A DNA stretch of 64,000 bases. It comes from an uncultured Clostridia bacterium (GTDB lineage Bacteria > Bacillota > Clostridia > Oscillospirales > Acutalibacteraceae). The position numbers were made by a program, and so were the translations under genes. Within the stretch, counting starts at the first letter, position 1, and each line of letters starts with the position of its first letter. Below the pieces are notes generated by a model, which ran no database searches, was not told the DNA's origin, and worked only from the letters and a program-made list of their open reading frames with translations. Below, in pieces: positions 28,151 to 36,722 of this stretch. The stretch spans positions 1 through 64,000 of the forward strand of contig CALWIZ010000002.1 in assembly GCA_944380885.1 (NCBI GenBank), in the 5' to 3' direction.

Positions 28151-28351
28151 ATCGCGGCAGTATATCTTACGCTAATTGCGGAGGCGGCAGGCCTTTCCGG
28201 AGGAAATAAGGCTGTAAAAAAACGCCGCGCCGCATTTTCGCGGCGCGGCACAGACTGTCACTGTACCCTGAATTTCTTTTCCGGAGAATGGCGCGGTATG
28301 CTTTTGTACCGGAAAGCGCGGCTTAAAAGACGGCAGGCGTGCCGATTATTA

Positions 28352-28594
28352 TTAAAATGAGGAACGGTCGGTATTCAGCAGCTCGTCATATTCCGTGCGG
28401 AGAATTTTTTTAAGCAGTATAAGCTCGTCGGGGTATATATGGCGCTGCCCCACCTCTATTTTGGCGACGGCGCTTCTTGTTATGTCGCACCCCTCAATCT
28501 GGAGCTTTGCCGCAAGATTTTCCTGTGTAAGTCCCGCTTTTTCACGCAGCTTTTTTATATTTGCTCCGATAGCTTTCTCAATATCAGGATTCAT
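28352..28594 (-). CDS. XRE-family DNA-binding regulator
   Basis: 80 residues consisting almost entirely of a Cro/CI helix-turn-helix (LREKAGLTQENLAAKLQIEG, then RSAVAKIEVGQRHIYPDEL). The start is ATG 28594, behind AAAGGTGA; ten upstream codons in frame are rejected. It is divergent from a Nat-type ABC exporter operon and probably represses both itself and that operon from the palindrome at 28665-28682. It belongs to the same small subfamily as the XRE gene cut by the right window edge (similar spacing and residues between the two helices). No sensor domain is present, so it responds by a partner or by concentration. Confidence 0.88.
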   Translation of the reverse strand: MNPDIEKAIGANIKKLREKAGLTQENLAAKLQIEGCDITRSAVAKIEVGQRHIYPDELILLKKILRTEYDELLNTDRSSF

Positions 28595-28630
28595 AATATC
28601 ACCTTTGCACTTATTTAAGAACAAAACCTC

Positions 28631-28683
28631 TTGACATAATTATATGAAGATGTTATTATACATATGCACCTATATAAGTGCAA
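28631..28683. promoter_or_regulatory. Overlapping divergent promoters and palindromic operator
   Basis: Minus strand: TTGCAC (28683-28678), 17 bases, TATAAT (28660-28655) drives the XRE gene. Plus strand: TTGACA (28631), 17 bases, TATTAT (28654) points to the ABC genes. The near-palindrome TGCACCTATATAAGTGCA (28665-28682) covers the XRE -35 box, a good autoregulatory operator candidate. Confidence 0.65.
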
Positions 28684-28739
28684 ACATTTGTATATTTATT
28701 TTTGAATGCCATGCTGCAGGTGATGATGAAAAAAGAATA

Positions 28740-28768
28740 TTGACAAAAGAATGTGAGAAAGGTATACT
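28740..28768 (+). promoter_or_regulatory. Sigma-A promoter of the ABC exporter operon
   Basis: TTGACA and TATACT with 17-base spacing, 25 bases before the TTG start codon. Confidence 0.85.
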
Positions 28769-28792
28769 ATCCACAGAAAGGGAGTGCTTTGA

Positions 28793-29569
28793 TTGAGAGA
28801 ACTTTTAAGAGCGGACGGACTTACAAAAACCTTCCGCCTTTCAAAAAAACAGCAGATGCTGGAAAAAACCAAAGCCAAAATAAAGGTTGCGGCAGATAAG
28901 GTATCATTTTCCGCATATGAAGGCGAGATATTCGGGCTGTTAGGGCCTAACGGCGCGGGAAAAACGACAACGCTCAGAATGCTCGCGACGCTTATCAAGC
29001 CGGACAGCGGAGACGCGTTTGTGGACGGTTCGAGCATTGTGAATGAGCCGGATAAGGTGCGCTCAAAAATAGGCTTTCTGACCAGTGAGCTGAAGCTCGA
29101 GGAGTTTTTCACGCCGAACTACCTGTTCGACTTTTTTTCCGAGCTGCACGGCATACCCGCCGATGTGCGGGATCAGCGCAAGAAGGAGCTTTTCGGAATT
29201 TTCGGTATAGACAGTTTTGCCGAGGTAAAGGTATCAAGCCTTTCAACCGGTATGAAGCAGAAGGCGTCGCTCGCGATTTCGCTTGTTCACGACCCGGACA
29301 TTATTATTTTCGACGAGCCTACAAACGGTCTTGACGTTATAACCGCCAAGGTAGTGACCGATTTTCTGCTGGAGCTTAAGAGAAAGGGCAAGACAATAAT
29401 AGTTTCCACACATATTTTCAGTCTCGTCGAGAAAATCTGTGACCGCGTAGGTATAATCATAGACGGCAAAATGACCGCCTGCGACACGCTCGAGGCGGTA
29501 AAGGACGGCATGCCGCTTGAGGACAGATTTTTTGAGATATACTCTGCGGCGGTAGGTGAAGCGGTATGA
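28793..29569 (+). CDS. ABC exporter ATPase (NatA-like)
   Basis: 258 residues. Walker A GPNGAGKTT (about 51-59), signature LSTGMKQKAS (about 148), Walker B IIIFDEPTNGLDV (about 170) and the H-loop STHIFS are all intact. It powers an ABC-2 type exporter; NatAB exports sodium, and related pairs export peptides, lipids or antibiotics. Here the cargo is unknown. The start is TTG 28793 behind GGGAG. Its stop overlaps the permease ATG by four bases. The N-terminus carries a basic stretch KKQQMLEKTKAKIK not typical of the shortest family members. Confidence 0.9.
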   Translation: MRELLRADGLTKTFRLSKKQQMLEKTKAKIKVAADKVSFSAYEGEIFGLLGPNGAGKTTTLRMLATLIKPDSGDAFVDGSSIVNEPDKVRSKIGFLTSELKLEEFFTPNYLFDFFSELHGIPADVRDQRKKELFGIFGIDSFAEVKVSSLSTGMKQKASLAISLVHDPDIIIFDEPTNGLDVITAKVVTDFLLELKRKGKTIIVSTHIFSLVEKICDRVGIIIDGKMTACDTLEAVKDGMPLEDRFFEIYSAAVGEAV

Positions 29570-30747
29570 AAAATGCGATTTTTACAATAATGAAAAAGGA
29601 AATATTCCGGTTTTTCGGCGATAAGCGAATGGCGCTAACAACTATATTTCTTCCCGGAATACTTATATATGTGATTTACACCTTTATGGGCGACGCGATA
29701 ACAAACAGTTTTATGCCGGACGCGGAGTACAAGCCCTCGCTCTCGGTCATAAATATGCCTGAGTCGATGAACGCGCTGCTCGAAGCCGCGAATTTTGACA
29801 TAGAAATATGCGACGAGAAAGATCTTGACAGTATAAAGCAGAGCATAACTGACAGCGAAACCGACCTGTGCGCCGTTTTCCCGGAGGATTTTGACAGTGC
29901 GGTGGCACAGTATGACCCATCGGGCGGAACGGCGGCGCCGAATATAGAAATATACTATAATTCGAGCAATACCGACGGGCAGACGGCATACGGTACTCTG
30001 ACAGCGCTGCTGGATTCCTACGAATCCACCATGACAAACAAGTTTGACATAAACAACACTTCGGAAAAATACGACCTCGCCGATGAAAAGGACATAACCG
30101 GAATGATATTCTCGACAATGCTGCCGATGCTGCTGCTTATCTTTATGTTCAGCGGCTGTATGGCGGTGGCGCCCGAGTCAATAGCCGGTGAAAAGGAGCG
30201 CGGCACGATAGCCACGCTGCTGATAACTCCGGTAAAGCGTTCCCATATAGCGCTCGGCAAAATTTTGGCCCTTTCGGTGATAGCGATCTTAAGCGGCGCC
30301 TCAAGCACGATAGGCACGGTGCTGTCACTGCCCAAGCTGATGGGCGGTGCAACCGACGGAATGTCGGCGGACGCCTATAATCCGGGGGATTACGCATGGC
30401 TCGCATTGGTGATTTTCTCTACGGTTCTGCTGCTTGTAACGGCAGTGTCGATAATATCCGCGTTTGCCAAAACCATAAAAGAGGCTCAGGGGTATGTGTC
30501 CCCGCTTATGATTCTTACCATGCTGGTAGGAGTGACCGGAATGTTCGGCGGCGGAATAAAGCACAGCATAGTTTACTATCTCATACCGCTTTACAATTCA
30601 GTTCAGAGCATGGTGGGGATATTCTCGTTCGATATTGTTCCGCAGTATATCGGAGTGACCGTAGCGGCAAATCTTGTATTTACCGGAATAGGTGTTTTCG
30701 TGCTCTCAAAAATGTTCAACAGCGAACGTGTGATTTTCTCGAAATAA
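29566..30747 (+). CDS. ABC-2 exporter permease (NatB-like)
   Basis: 393 residues: one N-terminal helix (about 20-40), a large extracellular domain (about 50-180) and five to six C-terminal helices from about 185. A cytosolic APESIAGEKERGTIATLL coupling segment matches the NatB/YhaP group of permeases. It forms the membrane part of the exporter with the upstream ATPase, to which it is translationally coupled. Probably sodium or small-molecule export; no cargo evidence in sequence. Expression is likely held by the divergent XRE protein. Confidence 0.88.
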   Translation: MKNAIFTIMKKEIFRFFGDKRMALTTIFLPGILIYVIYTFMGDAITNSFMPDAEYKPSLSVINMPESMNALLEAANFDIEICDEKDLDSIKQSITDSETDLCAVFPEDFDSAVAQYDPSGGTAAPNIEIYYNSSNTDGQTAYGTLTALLDSYESTMTNKFDINNTSEKYDLADEKDITGMIFSTMLPMLLLIFMFSGCMAVAPESIAGEKERGTIATLLITPVKRSHIALGKILALSVIAILSGASSTIGTVLSLPKLMGGATDGMSADAYNPGDYAWLALVIFSTVLLLVTAVSIISAFAKTIKEAQGYVSPLMILTMLVGVTGMFGGGIKHSIVYYLIPLYNSVQSMVGIFSFDIVPQYIGVTVAANLVFTGIGVFVLSKMFNSERVIFSK

Positions 30748-30765
30748 TAAATATACAGTTACCGG

Positions 30766-30811
30766 AAATGGGCTGCCGCAGATGATTGAAATCACCTGCG
30801 GCAGCCCATTT
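30766..30811. terminator. Convergent bidirectional terminator
   Basis: AAATGGGCTGCCGCAG and CTGCGGCAGCCCATTT form a 16-bp stem between the exporter permease and the minus-strand permease gene. Confidence 0.85.
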
Positions 30812-30828
30812 GAATGCATTTGTATAAT

Positions 30829-31944
30829 TTAAAGAATAAAGCTTACCGCCAGAAGAAGCGCCAGCAGTCCGATATTGCAGAGGGTAAAATATATCAGATA
30901 GCGCCCGCGCTGCTCCGGAAACTCCTTTGCGAGAAATTTGTATGAAATAAGGCTTGCCATCGAGGCAATAAGGGTTCCGAGACCGCCTATGTTGCAGCCG
31001 GCGATAAGCCCGCGCCAGTCGTCGGAAAAGCCGGAAAGCAGCAGCGCCGCCGGAACATTGCTCACAACCTGACTGGTAAGCGCCGAAACCGGCACGACTC
31101 TTCCCTCTATCGCAGAGGAGATAAACTCCCTGAACTGCTCTATCCTGCCTATGTTCCCTATAAAGACAAAAAACGCTGCGAAGGTGGCAAGCAGAGAATA
31201 GTCTATTTTTGCAAGAAGCTTTCGGTCGGCAGCGGCGAGAAAGACAAGAAACACCGCCGCGACCGCAACGGGCGGAATTATCCCGAAAAGGGCAAGCAGG
31301 CAGACCGCGAAGCCTACGGCCGAGATAAGACAGCGCTTTTTTGAAAGTACTGTTGCGGACGGTGCGGGAGGTACTACCGGAGCGGAACGGCGCAGCAGTA
31401 CGAGCAGAGCCGTGCAAATACCTGATATGAGCACATAAGGCAGCATAAGGAGAACAAGTCCGGAAAATCCGACCGAAAATTTTGAATAGAGATAGAGATT
31501 CTGCGGATTGCCCATCGGCGTAAGCGAGCTGCCCATATTCGCCGCCACGGTCTGCAGAGCAATCACCGGCACGGCAAGCCGCTCCTGCCCCGACATTTTA
31601 AGCACCGCGATCCCGAACGGCACAAAGGTTATGAGGGCAACGTCGTTTGTTATGACCATGCTGAAGAAAAAGGGCAGAAAGACAAGCGCGAGAAGCATCT
31701 GAGACGAGGTGCGGGTCTTTATTAAAAGCCTTTCGCCGAGAAAAACGAAAAGTCCGCCGCCCGAAAAGCCCTGCATCACCGCCATAAGCGAAAAAAGCAG
31801 GGTCAGGGTGTCCCAGTCGACATAGCCGGCATAGGCGGCGTCTGGCGGTACAAGAAAAACCGACACGAGCGCGAGCAGCAAAGCGGCGCACAGCACCGTT
31901 TCACGCTTTATAAATCCCGTACAGGCTGCAAGTGTTTTGTGCAT
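30829..31944 (-). CDS. SLC13/ArsB-type anion permease
   Basis: 371 residues with about ten membrane helices. The two-fold repeat features of the ion-transporter superfamily (ArsB/NhaD, CitM, DASS) are seen: TNDVALITFVPFGIAVL, with NMGSSLTPMGNPQNLYLY and, in the second half, SNVPAALLLSGF and NIGGLGTLIASMASL. It is likely a sodium- or proton-coupled carboxylate or oxyanion permease at the cytoplasmic membrane; the substrate is not determinable. No ars genes are nearby. Monocistronic on the minus strand behind a clear promoter. A somewhat short member of the family. Confidence 0.82.
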   Translation of the reverse strand: MHKTLAACTGFIKRETVLCAALLLALVSVFLVPPDAAYAGYVDWDTLTLLFSLMAVMQGFSGGGLFVFLGERLLIKTRTSSQMLLALVFLPFFFSMVITNDVALITFVPFGIAVLKMSGQERLAVPVIALQTVAANMGSSLTPMGNPQNLYLYSKFSVGFSGLVLLMLPYVLISGICTALLVLLRRSAPVVPPAPSATVLSKKRCLISAVGFAVCLLALFGIIPPVAVAAVFLVFLAAADRKLLAKIDYSLLATFAAFFVFIGNIGRIEQFREFISSAIEGRVVPVSALTSQVVSNVPAALLLSGFSDDWRGLIAGCNIGGLGTLIASMASLISYKFLAKEFPEQRGRYLIYFTLCNIGLLALLLAVSFIL

Positions 31945-32007
31945 TTTATATCTACTCCGTTCATTCTGCGCCGGATATCAAAAAAAGTTCCGGCATAAAG
32001 CGGTTAC

Positions 32008-32036
32008 ATTATACAACAATTTCTGCGTATTTTCAA
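32008..32036 (-). promoter_or_regulatory. Promoter of the SLC13/ArsB-type gene
   Basis: On the minus strand TTGAAA (32036-32031), 17 bases, TATAAT (32013-32008). Confidence 0.8.
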
Positions 32037-32060
32037 CACCGCGTGAAAAACCGGCGGCGC

Positions 32061-32089
32061 TTGACAGCTGATAAAAAAAGTATTAGTAT
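32061..32089 (+). promoter_or_regulatory. Promoter of the gtrA-like gene
   Basis: TTGACA, 17 bases, TAGTAT, 95 bases before the start codon; divergent from the permease promoter. Confidence 0.7.
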
Positions 32090-32183
32090 ATTATCCGTAG
32101 CGTCGCCTCGGCGGCTGATTTTCTGACTGTGATAAAAAACGCCGGCTGACTTTAAGGTATGTCGGGCACATTGGGAGAGCGGT

Positions 32184-32654
32184 ATGAAAAACAGGGCGGA
32201 TATTTTACTTGAAAAGATATTTCTGCGTTTTTTCGGGCTTTTCGGTGTTGAGCCGGACAGTCCGAAAGCCGAAGCGCTTATTCAGCTTGTCAAATTCTGC
32301 GCCGTGGGAGTTTTGAACACGGCGGTAAACTATGCAGTGTATGCCTTGATGGTTCTTGCGGGCGTATATTATATCGCCGGCAGCCTTATTGCTTTCATCG
32401 TAAGCACCGCCAACGCCTATTTCTGGAACGACCGGTTTGTTTTTGAAAGCAGCGGGAAGCGCTGGCGGGGCATACTGAAAACCTACTGCTCCTATGCCCT
32501 CACCGGAATTTTTCTGTATAACGCGCTGCTTTATCTGCTTGTTGACATATGCGGTATTTCTGAATTTCTGAGTCCTTTGCTCGTGCTGGTAGTTACAATA
32601 CCCTGTAATTTCCTGCTCAATAAATTCTGGACGTTCAAAAAAAATAAAAAATAA
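32184..32654 (+). CDS. GtrA-family membrane protein
   Basis: 156 residues with four membrane helices, the typical GtrA size. FCAVGVLNTAVNYAVYALM, the NAYFWNDRFVFES loop and NFLLNKFWTFKK at the end are family hallmarks. GtrA proteins are thought to help flip polyprenyl-linked sugars for surface polysaccharide or teichoic acid decoration. No glycosyltransferase lies beside it here, so its partner must be elsewhere. GGGAGAG precedes ATG. Monocistronic with its own promoter and terminator. Confidence 0.88.
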   Translation: MKNRADILLEKIFLRFFGLFGVEPDSPKAEALIQLVKFCAVGVLNTAVNYAVYALMVLAGVYYIAGSLIAFIVSTANAYFWNDRFVFESSGKRWRGILKTYCSYALTGIFLYNALLYLLVDICGISEFLSPLLVLVVTIPCNFLLNKFWTFKKNKK

Positions 32655-32699
32655 TTTTCCGTCTGTGCTTTTATTGCGGCTAACGGAAGCATTAAGGCT

Positions 32700-32726
32700 G
32701 CGCCGGACAGAATCCGGCGCTTTTTT
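32700..32726 (+). terminator. Terminator of the gtrA-like gene
   Basis: GCGCCGGA / TCCGGCGC stem followed by TTTTTT. Confidence 0.9.
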
Positions 32727-32870
32727 AAACCTTTTTGAAAAAAATCGGCAGAAATATTAAAATTACTGTACAGCGGATACTACATATATAATGTATATAA
32801 CACTTCGGCAACTAAATATTGAAACGTCTTAAAAACATTGAAAAAAAGCAAAAAAAATGCAAAAAAAGGC

Positions 32871-32899
32871 TTGATTTTCGGCGGGGATTGTGCTATTAT
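32871..32899 (+). promoter_or_regulatory. Sigma-A promoter of the S10-spc-alpha super-operon
   Basis: TTGATT and TATTAT with 17-base spacing, preceded by an A-rich UP-like tract (32830-32868). Confidence 0.75.
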
Positions 32900-33179
32900 A
32901 CTATGGTACGCTGTGTAAGTATGGCGTGAAACATGCGTTGATGCGGGAGGTGGCCGACCACGAGTCGGGAAATTTCCGCGGAGTATGTCCGATTTTAAAC
33001 CGGGCGAAAGAACAAGGAGTACATAAAGGATCTTGCGGCCTTTGTGTGCAGCGGCGGAGCGATCCGCTGTCCGGAATTGTCTGTGACCCCAGCAATTGCC
33101 GGTTTTATAATGTGCCGTAAAGAAATACACGGCAGGTTGTAAGTTTTGCCCGCCAACTATTTAAGGAGGCGAATTTCAC
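32900..33179 (+). promoter_or_regulatory. Roughly 280-nt S10-operon leader, containing a Cys-rich open frame
   Basis: A long untranslated leader before rpsJ with several GC-rich inverted repeats (for example GTGGCCGACCAC at 32950-32961). S10-operon leaders are known in some bacteria to bind L4 and reduce expression; whether this one does is inference. The plus strand also holds an open frame (32890-33120) whose later part has a CGLC motif and two more Cys, with ATG 32941 as a possible start but no ribosome binding site. Confidence 0.5.
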
Positions 33180-33491
33180 ATGGCAGTGAAAGAAAAAATC
33201 CGTATTCGTATCAAAGGTTACGACCACGCGCTTGTAGACCAGTCCGCTGAGAAAATAGTGGAAACCGCTAAACGTACAGGTGCAAGGGTATCGGGACCGG
33301 TACCGCTCCCGACCGAGAAAGAGATCGTCACCATTCTGCGCGCCGTTCACAAGTATAAGGACAGCCGCGAGCAGTTTGAGATGCGGACACACAAAAGGCT
33401 CATAGACATCATCAGACCATCCAACAAGACTGTTGAGTCTCTGACAAATCTTGAGCTCCCCGCCGGTGTAGAAATCGAAATCAAGCTGTAA
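33180..33491 (+). CDS. rpsJ: 30S ribosomal protein S10
   Basis: 103 residues; 30S head protein that also partners NusB in antitermination. It begins [20 protein letters not shown] and has the RTHKRLIDI segment and standard length. GGAGG is 10 bases before ATG. First gene of the 31-gene super-operon, about 280 bases downstream of its promoter. A small stem-loop (GTTGGC/GCCAAC, 33519-33534) lies in the gap before rplC. Confidence 0.98.
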   Translation: MAVKEKIRIRIKGYDHALVDQSAEKIVETAKRTGARVSGPVPLPTEKEIVTILRAVHKYKDSREQFEMRTHKRLIDIIRPSNKTVESLTNLELPAGVEIEIKL

Positions 33492-33558
33492 GGCGGTTTC
33501 GTTTCACGGTGTGGTCAAGTTGGCAGACGCCAACCAATAACCAAAGGAGGAAATAAAG

Positions 33559-34191
33559 ATGCAAAAAGGTATCGTTGGCAAGAAGCTCGGCATGACCCAG
33601 CTTTTTGACGCAAACGGAAATGTCGTTCCGGTAACCGTAATTGAAGCGGGTCCCTGCGTTATCGCGCAGAAGAAGACCGCCGAGAACGACGGATACGAGG
33701 CAGTTCAGGTAGGCTACGGCGACCTTAAGGCCTCAAAGGTAAGCAAGCCTGCGAAGGGTCACTTCGCGAAGGGCGATGTAGCTCCCAAGAAGGTTCTGCG
33801 CGAGTTCCGCTTTGACGATATATCGGCTATGAACGTAGGCGATATAATCAAGGCTGACATATTCGCGGAGGGCGACGCGGTAGACGTCCGCGGCACTTCA
33901 AAGGGTAAGGGCTACGCCGGCACTATCAAGCGCTGGAATTTCGGAAGACTCAAGGAGTCGCACGGTACAGGTCCGGTACACCGTCACGGCGGTTCACTGG
34001 GCGCCTGCTCAAGCCCCTCAAGAGTTTTCAAGGGCAAGAAAATGGCCGGACATCTCGGCAATGAGCGCGTAACCGTTCAGAACCTGAGTGTCGTCAAGGT
34101 AGACGCTGAAAAGAATATCATCGCCGTAAAGGGCGCCGTTCCCGGTCCCAAGGGCGGAATCGTTATGCTTTTCGACAGCGTCAAGGCTTAA
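33559..34191 (+). CDS. rplC: 50S ribosomal protein L3
   Basis: 210 residues; early 50S assembly protein whose long loop reaches the peptidyl transferase centre. It begins MQKGIVGKKLGMTQLFDANG and contains KGKGYAGTIKRWNF and HRHGGSLGACSSPSRVFKGKKM, the conserved loop. AAAGGAGG precedes ATG. 67 bases after rpsJ, 20 bases before rplD. Confidence 0.98.
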   Translation: MQKGIVGKKLGMTQLFDANGNVVPVTVIEAGPCVIAQKKTAENDGYEAVQVGYGDLKASKVSKPAKGHFAKGDVAPKKVLREFRFDDISAMNVGDIIKADIFAEGDAVDVRGTSKGKGYAGTIKRWNFGRLKESHGTGPVHRHGGSLGACSSPSRVFKGKKMAGHLGNERVTVQNLSVVKVDAEKNIIAVKGAVPGPKGGIVMLFDSVKA

Positions 34192-34211
34192 GGGAAGGAG
34201 TGCAGTAAATT

Positions 34212-34835
34212 ATGCCTAATATAGCAGTAGTCGATATGGCGGGCAAAAGCGTGGGCGAAATCGCCTTAAGCGACGCCGTTTTCGGAATAGCTCCCAACGC
34301 TGTGGTAATGCATATGGCGGTTGTAAACTACATTGCGAACCAGCGTCAGGGCACACAGTCCACTCTGACCCGTACAGAGGTTTCCGGCGGCGGAAAGAAG
34401 CCGTGGAGACAGAAGGGCACAGGACACGCGAGACAGGGCTCGACCAGAGCTCCCCAGTGGAGACACGGCGGCGTTGTTCACGCTCCGAAGCCGAGGGATT
34501 ATTCCTATGAGCTCAACAAGAAGGTAAGAAGACTTGCTCTCAAATCCGCTCTGTCCGACAAGGTTCTCACCGGCGGACTCATCGTGCTCGACGAGCTCAA
34601 GCTCGACGGTTACAGCACCAAGACCGTTGCCGGATGCTTAAAGGCAATCGGCGCCGGAAAGAAGACGCTTGTCGTTCTTGAGGACAACAGCGCCTACGCG
34701 GTAAAGAGCATAGCCAACATAGCGGGTGCCAAATCCGCTCAGGTAAACACCATAAACACCTACGACGTTATCAACGCGGACACGCTTGTCATTGTAAAGA
34801 ACGCCGTAGCAAAGCTTGAGGAGGTGTATGCATAA
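34212..34835 (+). CDS. rplD: 50S ribosomal protein L4
   Basis: 207 residues; lines the peptide exit tunnel through its extended loop (VSGGGKKPWRQKGTGHARQG and TRAPQWRHGG, residues about 58-92). In other bacteria L4 also represses its own operon via the S10 leader. GGAAGGAG lies before ATG. Its stop overlaps the rplW start by one base. Confidence 0.98.
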   Translation: MPNIAVVDMAGKSVGEIALSDAVFGIAPNAVVMHMAVVNYIANQRQGTQSTLTRTEVSGGGKKPWRQKGTGHARQGSTRAPQWRHGGVVHAPKPRDYSYELNKKVRRLALKSALSDKVLTGGLIVLDELKLDGYSTKTVAGCLKAIGAGKKTLVVLEDNSAYAVKSIANIAGAKSAQVNTINTYDVINADTLVIVKNAVAKLEEVYA

Positions 34836-35128
34836 TGAAAACCGCACAGGATATCATTATCGCTCCGGTAATAACCGAAAAGAGTATGTCAGGAATTGCC
34901 GACAAGAAGTACACCTTTAAGGTAGCGAAGGACGCCAACAAAATAGAGATAGCCGACGCTGTCGAGAAGCTGTTCAAGGTAAGCGTTGCTAAGGTCAACA
35001 CCGTGAATATGCGCGGCAAGCAGAAGAGAATGGGCCGTTACAGCGGCTACACCGCGTCATGGAAAAAGGCGATAGTTACCTTAAAGCCCGATTCAAAGTC
35101 AATCGATTTCTTTGACGGACTTATCTGA
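34835..35128 (+). CDS. rplW: 50S ribosomal protein L23
   Basis: 97 residues; sits at the tunnel exit and is the docking site for trigger factor and SRP. The segments IIAPVITEKSMSG and YTFKVAKDANKIEI, and the N-M-R-G-K-Q-K-R-M-G-R loop, are typical. It overlaps rplD by one base. The following 93-base gap carries two small stem-loops. Confidence 0.98.
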   Translation: MKTAQDIIIAPVITEKSMSGIADKKYTFKVAKDANKIEIADAVEKLFKVSVAKVNTVNMRGKQKRMGRYSGYTASWKKAIVTLKPDSKSIDFFDGLI

Positions 35129-35150
35129 CCGGCGCCTGCCGCCGCGTAAT

Positions 35151-35193
35151 GGAGCCGAACGGCTCCGGTGATGTATGAAGCCTAAGAGGCTTC
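35151..35193 (+). other. Two adjacent stem-loops between rplW and rplB
   Basis: GGAGCC-GAAC-GGCTCC (35151-35166) and GAAGCCT-AAG-AGGCTTC (35177-35193). Neither is followed by a T-run, so they are more likely mRNA processing or stability elements than terminators. Confidence 0.6.
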
Positions 35194-35221
35194 GCTAAGC
35201 CAAAACAGGAGAGTGAAACAA

Positions 35222-36049
35222 ATGGCAATAAAATTTTACAAGCCTACCACTCCGGGCCGCCGCAATATGACCACGATGGATTATTCGGGTCTTTCAAAGG
35301 TAGCTCCGGAAAGAAGCTTGCTTGAGCCTATCAAGAAGAATGCCGGACGCAACAGCTACGGCAGAATAACCGTCCGCCACAGAGGCGGCGGAAACCGCAG
35401 AAAATACAGGGTCATTGATTTCAAGAGAGAGCGTTTCGGGATCCCCGCGACCGTTATGACTCTTGAGTACGATCCGAACCGTTCCGCCTTCATCGCCCTC
35501 GTTCAGTATGAGGACGGCGAGAAGCGCTACATCATCGCTCCGCAGGACCTTAAGGTGGGCGATGTTATAGTAAGCGGCCCCGACGCCGACATCAAGCCCG
35601 GCAACGCGCTCCCGCTCAACAATATACCGGTAGGTACTTTCTTACACAATATTGAGCTTTATCCCGGCAAGGGCGCTCAGCTTGCCCGCTCCGCCGGCAA
35701 TATGGCGCAGCTTATGGCAAAGGAAAACGGCATGGCGCTCCTTAGACTTCCGTCAGGCGAGCTCCGCAACGTACCGGCAGGCTGCATGGCTACCGTCGGC
35801 GCTGTATCAAACCCCGACCACGCCAATGTAAACTACGGTAAAGCCGGCAGAAAGCGTCACATGGGCTGGAGACCGACCGTCCGCGGTTCGGTAATGAACC
35901 CCTGCGACCACCCGCACGGCGGCGGCGAGGGCAAATCCCCGATCGGCCGTCCGGGACCTGTTACTCCGTGGGGCAAGCCCGCTCTCGGATACAAGACCCG
36001 CCAGAAGCACAAGCACAGCGATAAGTATATCGTAAAGCGCCGTAAGTAA
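35222..36049 (+). CDS. rplB: 50S ribosomal protein L2
   Basis: 275 residues; binds domain IV of 23S rRNA and supports peptidyl transferase and subunit joining. The C-terminal block [20 protein letters not shown] contains the conserved His. It starts at ATG 35222 behind AGGAGAG; an ATG at 35213 overlaps the binding site and is rejected. 21 bases before rpsS. Confidence 0.98.
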   Translation: MAIKFYKPTTPGRRNMTTMDYSGLSKVAPERSLLEPIKKNAGRNSYGRITVRHRGGGNRRKYRVIDFKRERFGIPATVMTLEYDPNRSAFIALVQYEDGEKRYIIAPQDLKVGDVIVSGPDADIKPGNALPLNNIPVGTFLHNIELYPGKGAQLARSAGNMAQLMAKENGMALLRLPSGELRNVPAGCMATVGAVSNPDHANVNYGKAGRKRHMGWRPTVRGSVMNPCDHPHGGGEGKSPIGRPGPVTPWGKPALGYKTRQKHKHSDKYIVKRRK

Positions 36050-36070
36050 GTCGACGAAAGGAGATAAATC

Positions 36071-36346
36071 ATGGGAAGAAGCATTAAAAAGGGCCCTTAT
36101 GTACAACCCGTACTTTTAAAAAGGGTCAAGGAAATGAACGAAGCCGGTGAGAAGCGTGTTCTTAAGACATGGAGCCGTTCGTCGACCATATTCCCCGATT
36201 TCGTCGGACACACCTTCGCAGTTCACGACGGACGCAAGCACGTTCCGGTATATGTAACTGAGGATATGGTTGGCCACAAGCTCGGTGAATTTGCCCCCAC
36301 AAGGACCTTTAAAGGTCACGCGGGTTCCAAGACCACCGGAAAGTAA
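36071..36346 (+). CDS. rpsS: 30S ribosomal protein S19
   Basis: 91 residues; 30S head protein near the A-site finger. It begins [19 protein letters not shown] and contains [20 protein letters not shown] and [19 protein letters not shown] precedes ATG. 23 bases before rplV. Confidence 0.98.
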   Translation: MGRSIKKGPYVQPVLLKRVKEMNEAGEKRVLKTWSRSSTIFPDFVGHTFAVHDGRKHVPVYVTEDMVGHKLGEFAPTRTFKGHAGSKTTGK

Positions 36347-36369
36347 GCGGCTGAAAGGAGAGTTTAACT

Positions 36370-36708
36370 ATGGAAGCAAGGGCTGTACTCAGATATGCCC
36401 GTATATCACCCCGCAAGGTGAAGATTGTTCTGGATCTTATCCGCAATCAGGATGCTGACAAAGCTATGGCTATACTCAAATTTACTCCTAAGTCCGCTTG
36501 CGAGTATTTGGAGAAGCTTTTAGCGTCAGCAATGGCTAATGCAGAAAACAATCACAACATGGACGTTTCAAGACTTTATGTGGCGGAATGTTTCGTATCC
36601 CCCGGACCGACTCTCAAGAGAATCCGTCCGAAGGATCACGGCAGAGCCCACAGGATCTTGAAAAGAACAAGCCATGTTACAATCGTTCTTAAAGAACGCG
36701 AGATTTAA
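36370..36708 (+). CDS. rplV: 50S ribosomal protein L22
   Basis: 112 residues; its beta-hairpin lines the exit tunnel at the macrolide constriction. The segments [18 protein letters not shown] and the hairpin stretch [19 protein letters not shown] are intact, with no insertions of the kind linked to macrolide resistance. AAAGGAGA precedes ATG. Confidence 0.98.
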   Translation: MEARAVLRYARISPRKVKIVLDLIRNQDADKAMAILKFTPKSACEYLEKLLASAMANAENNHNMDVSRLYVAECFVSPGPTLKRIRPKDHGRAHRILKRTSHVTIVLKEREI

Positions 36709-36722
36709 AAGGAGGTTAAGAT

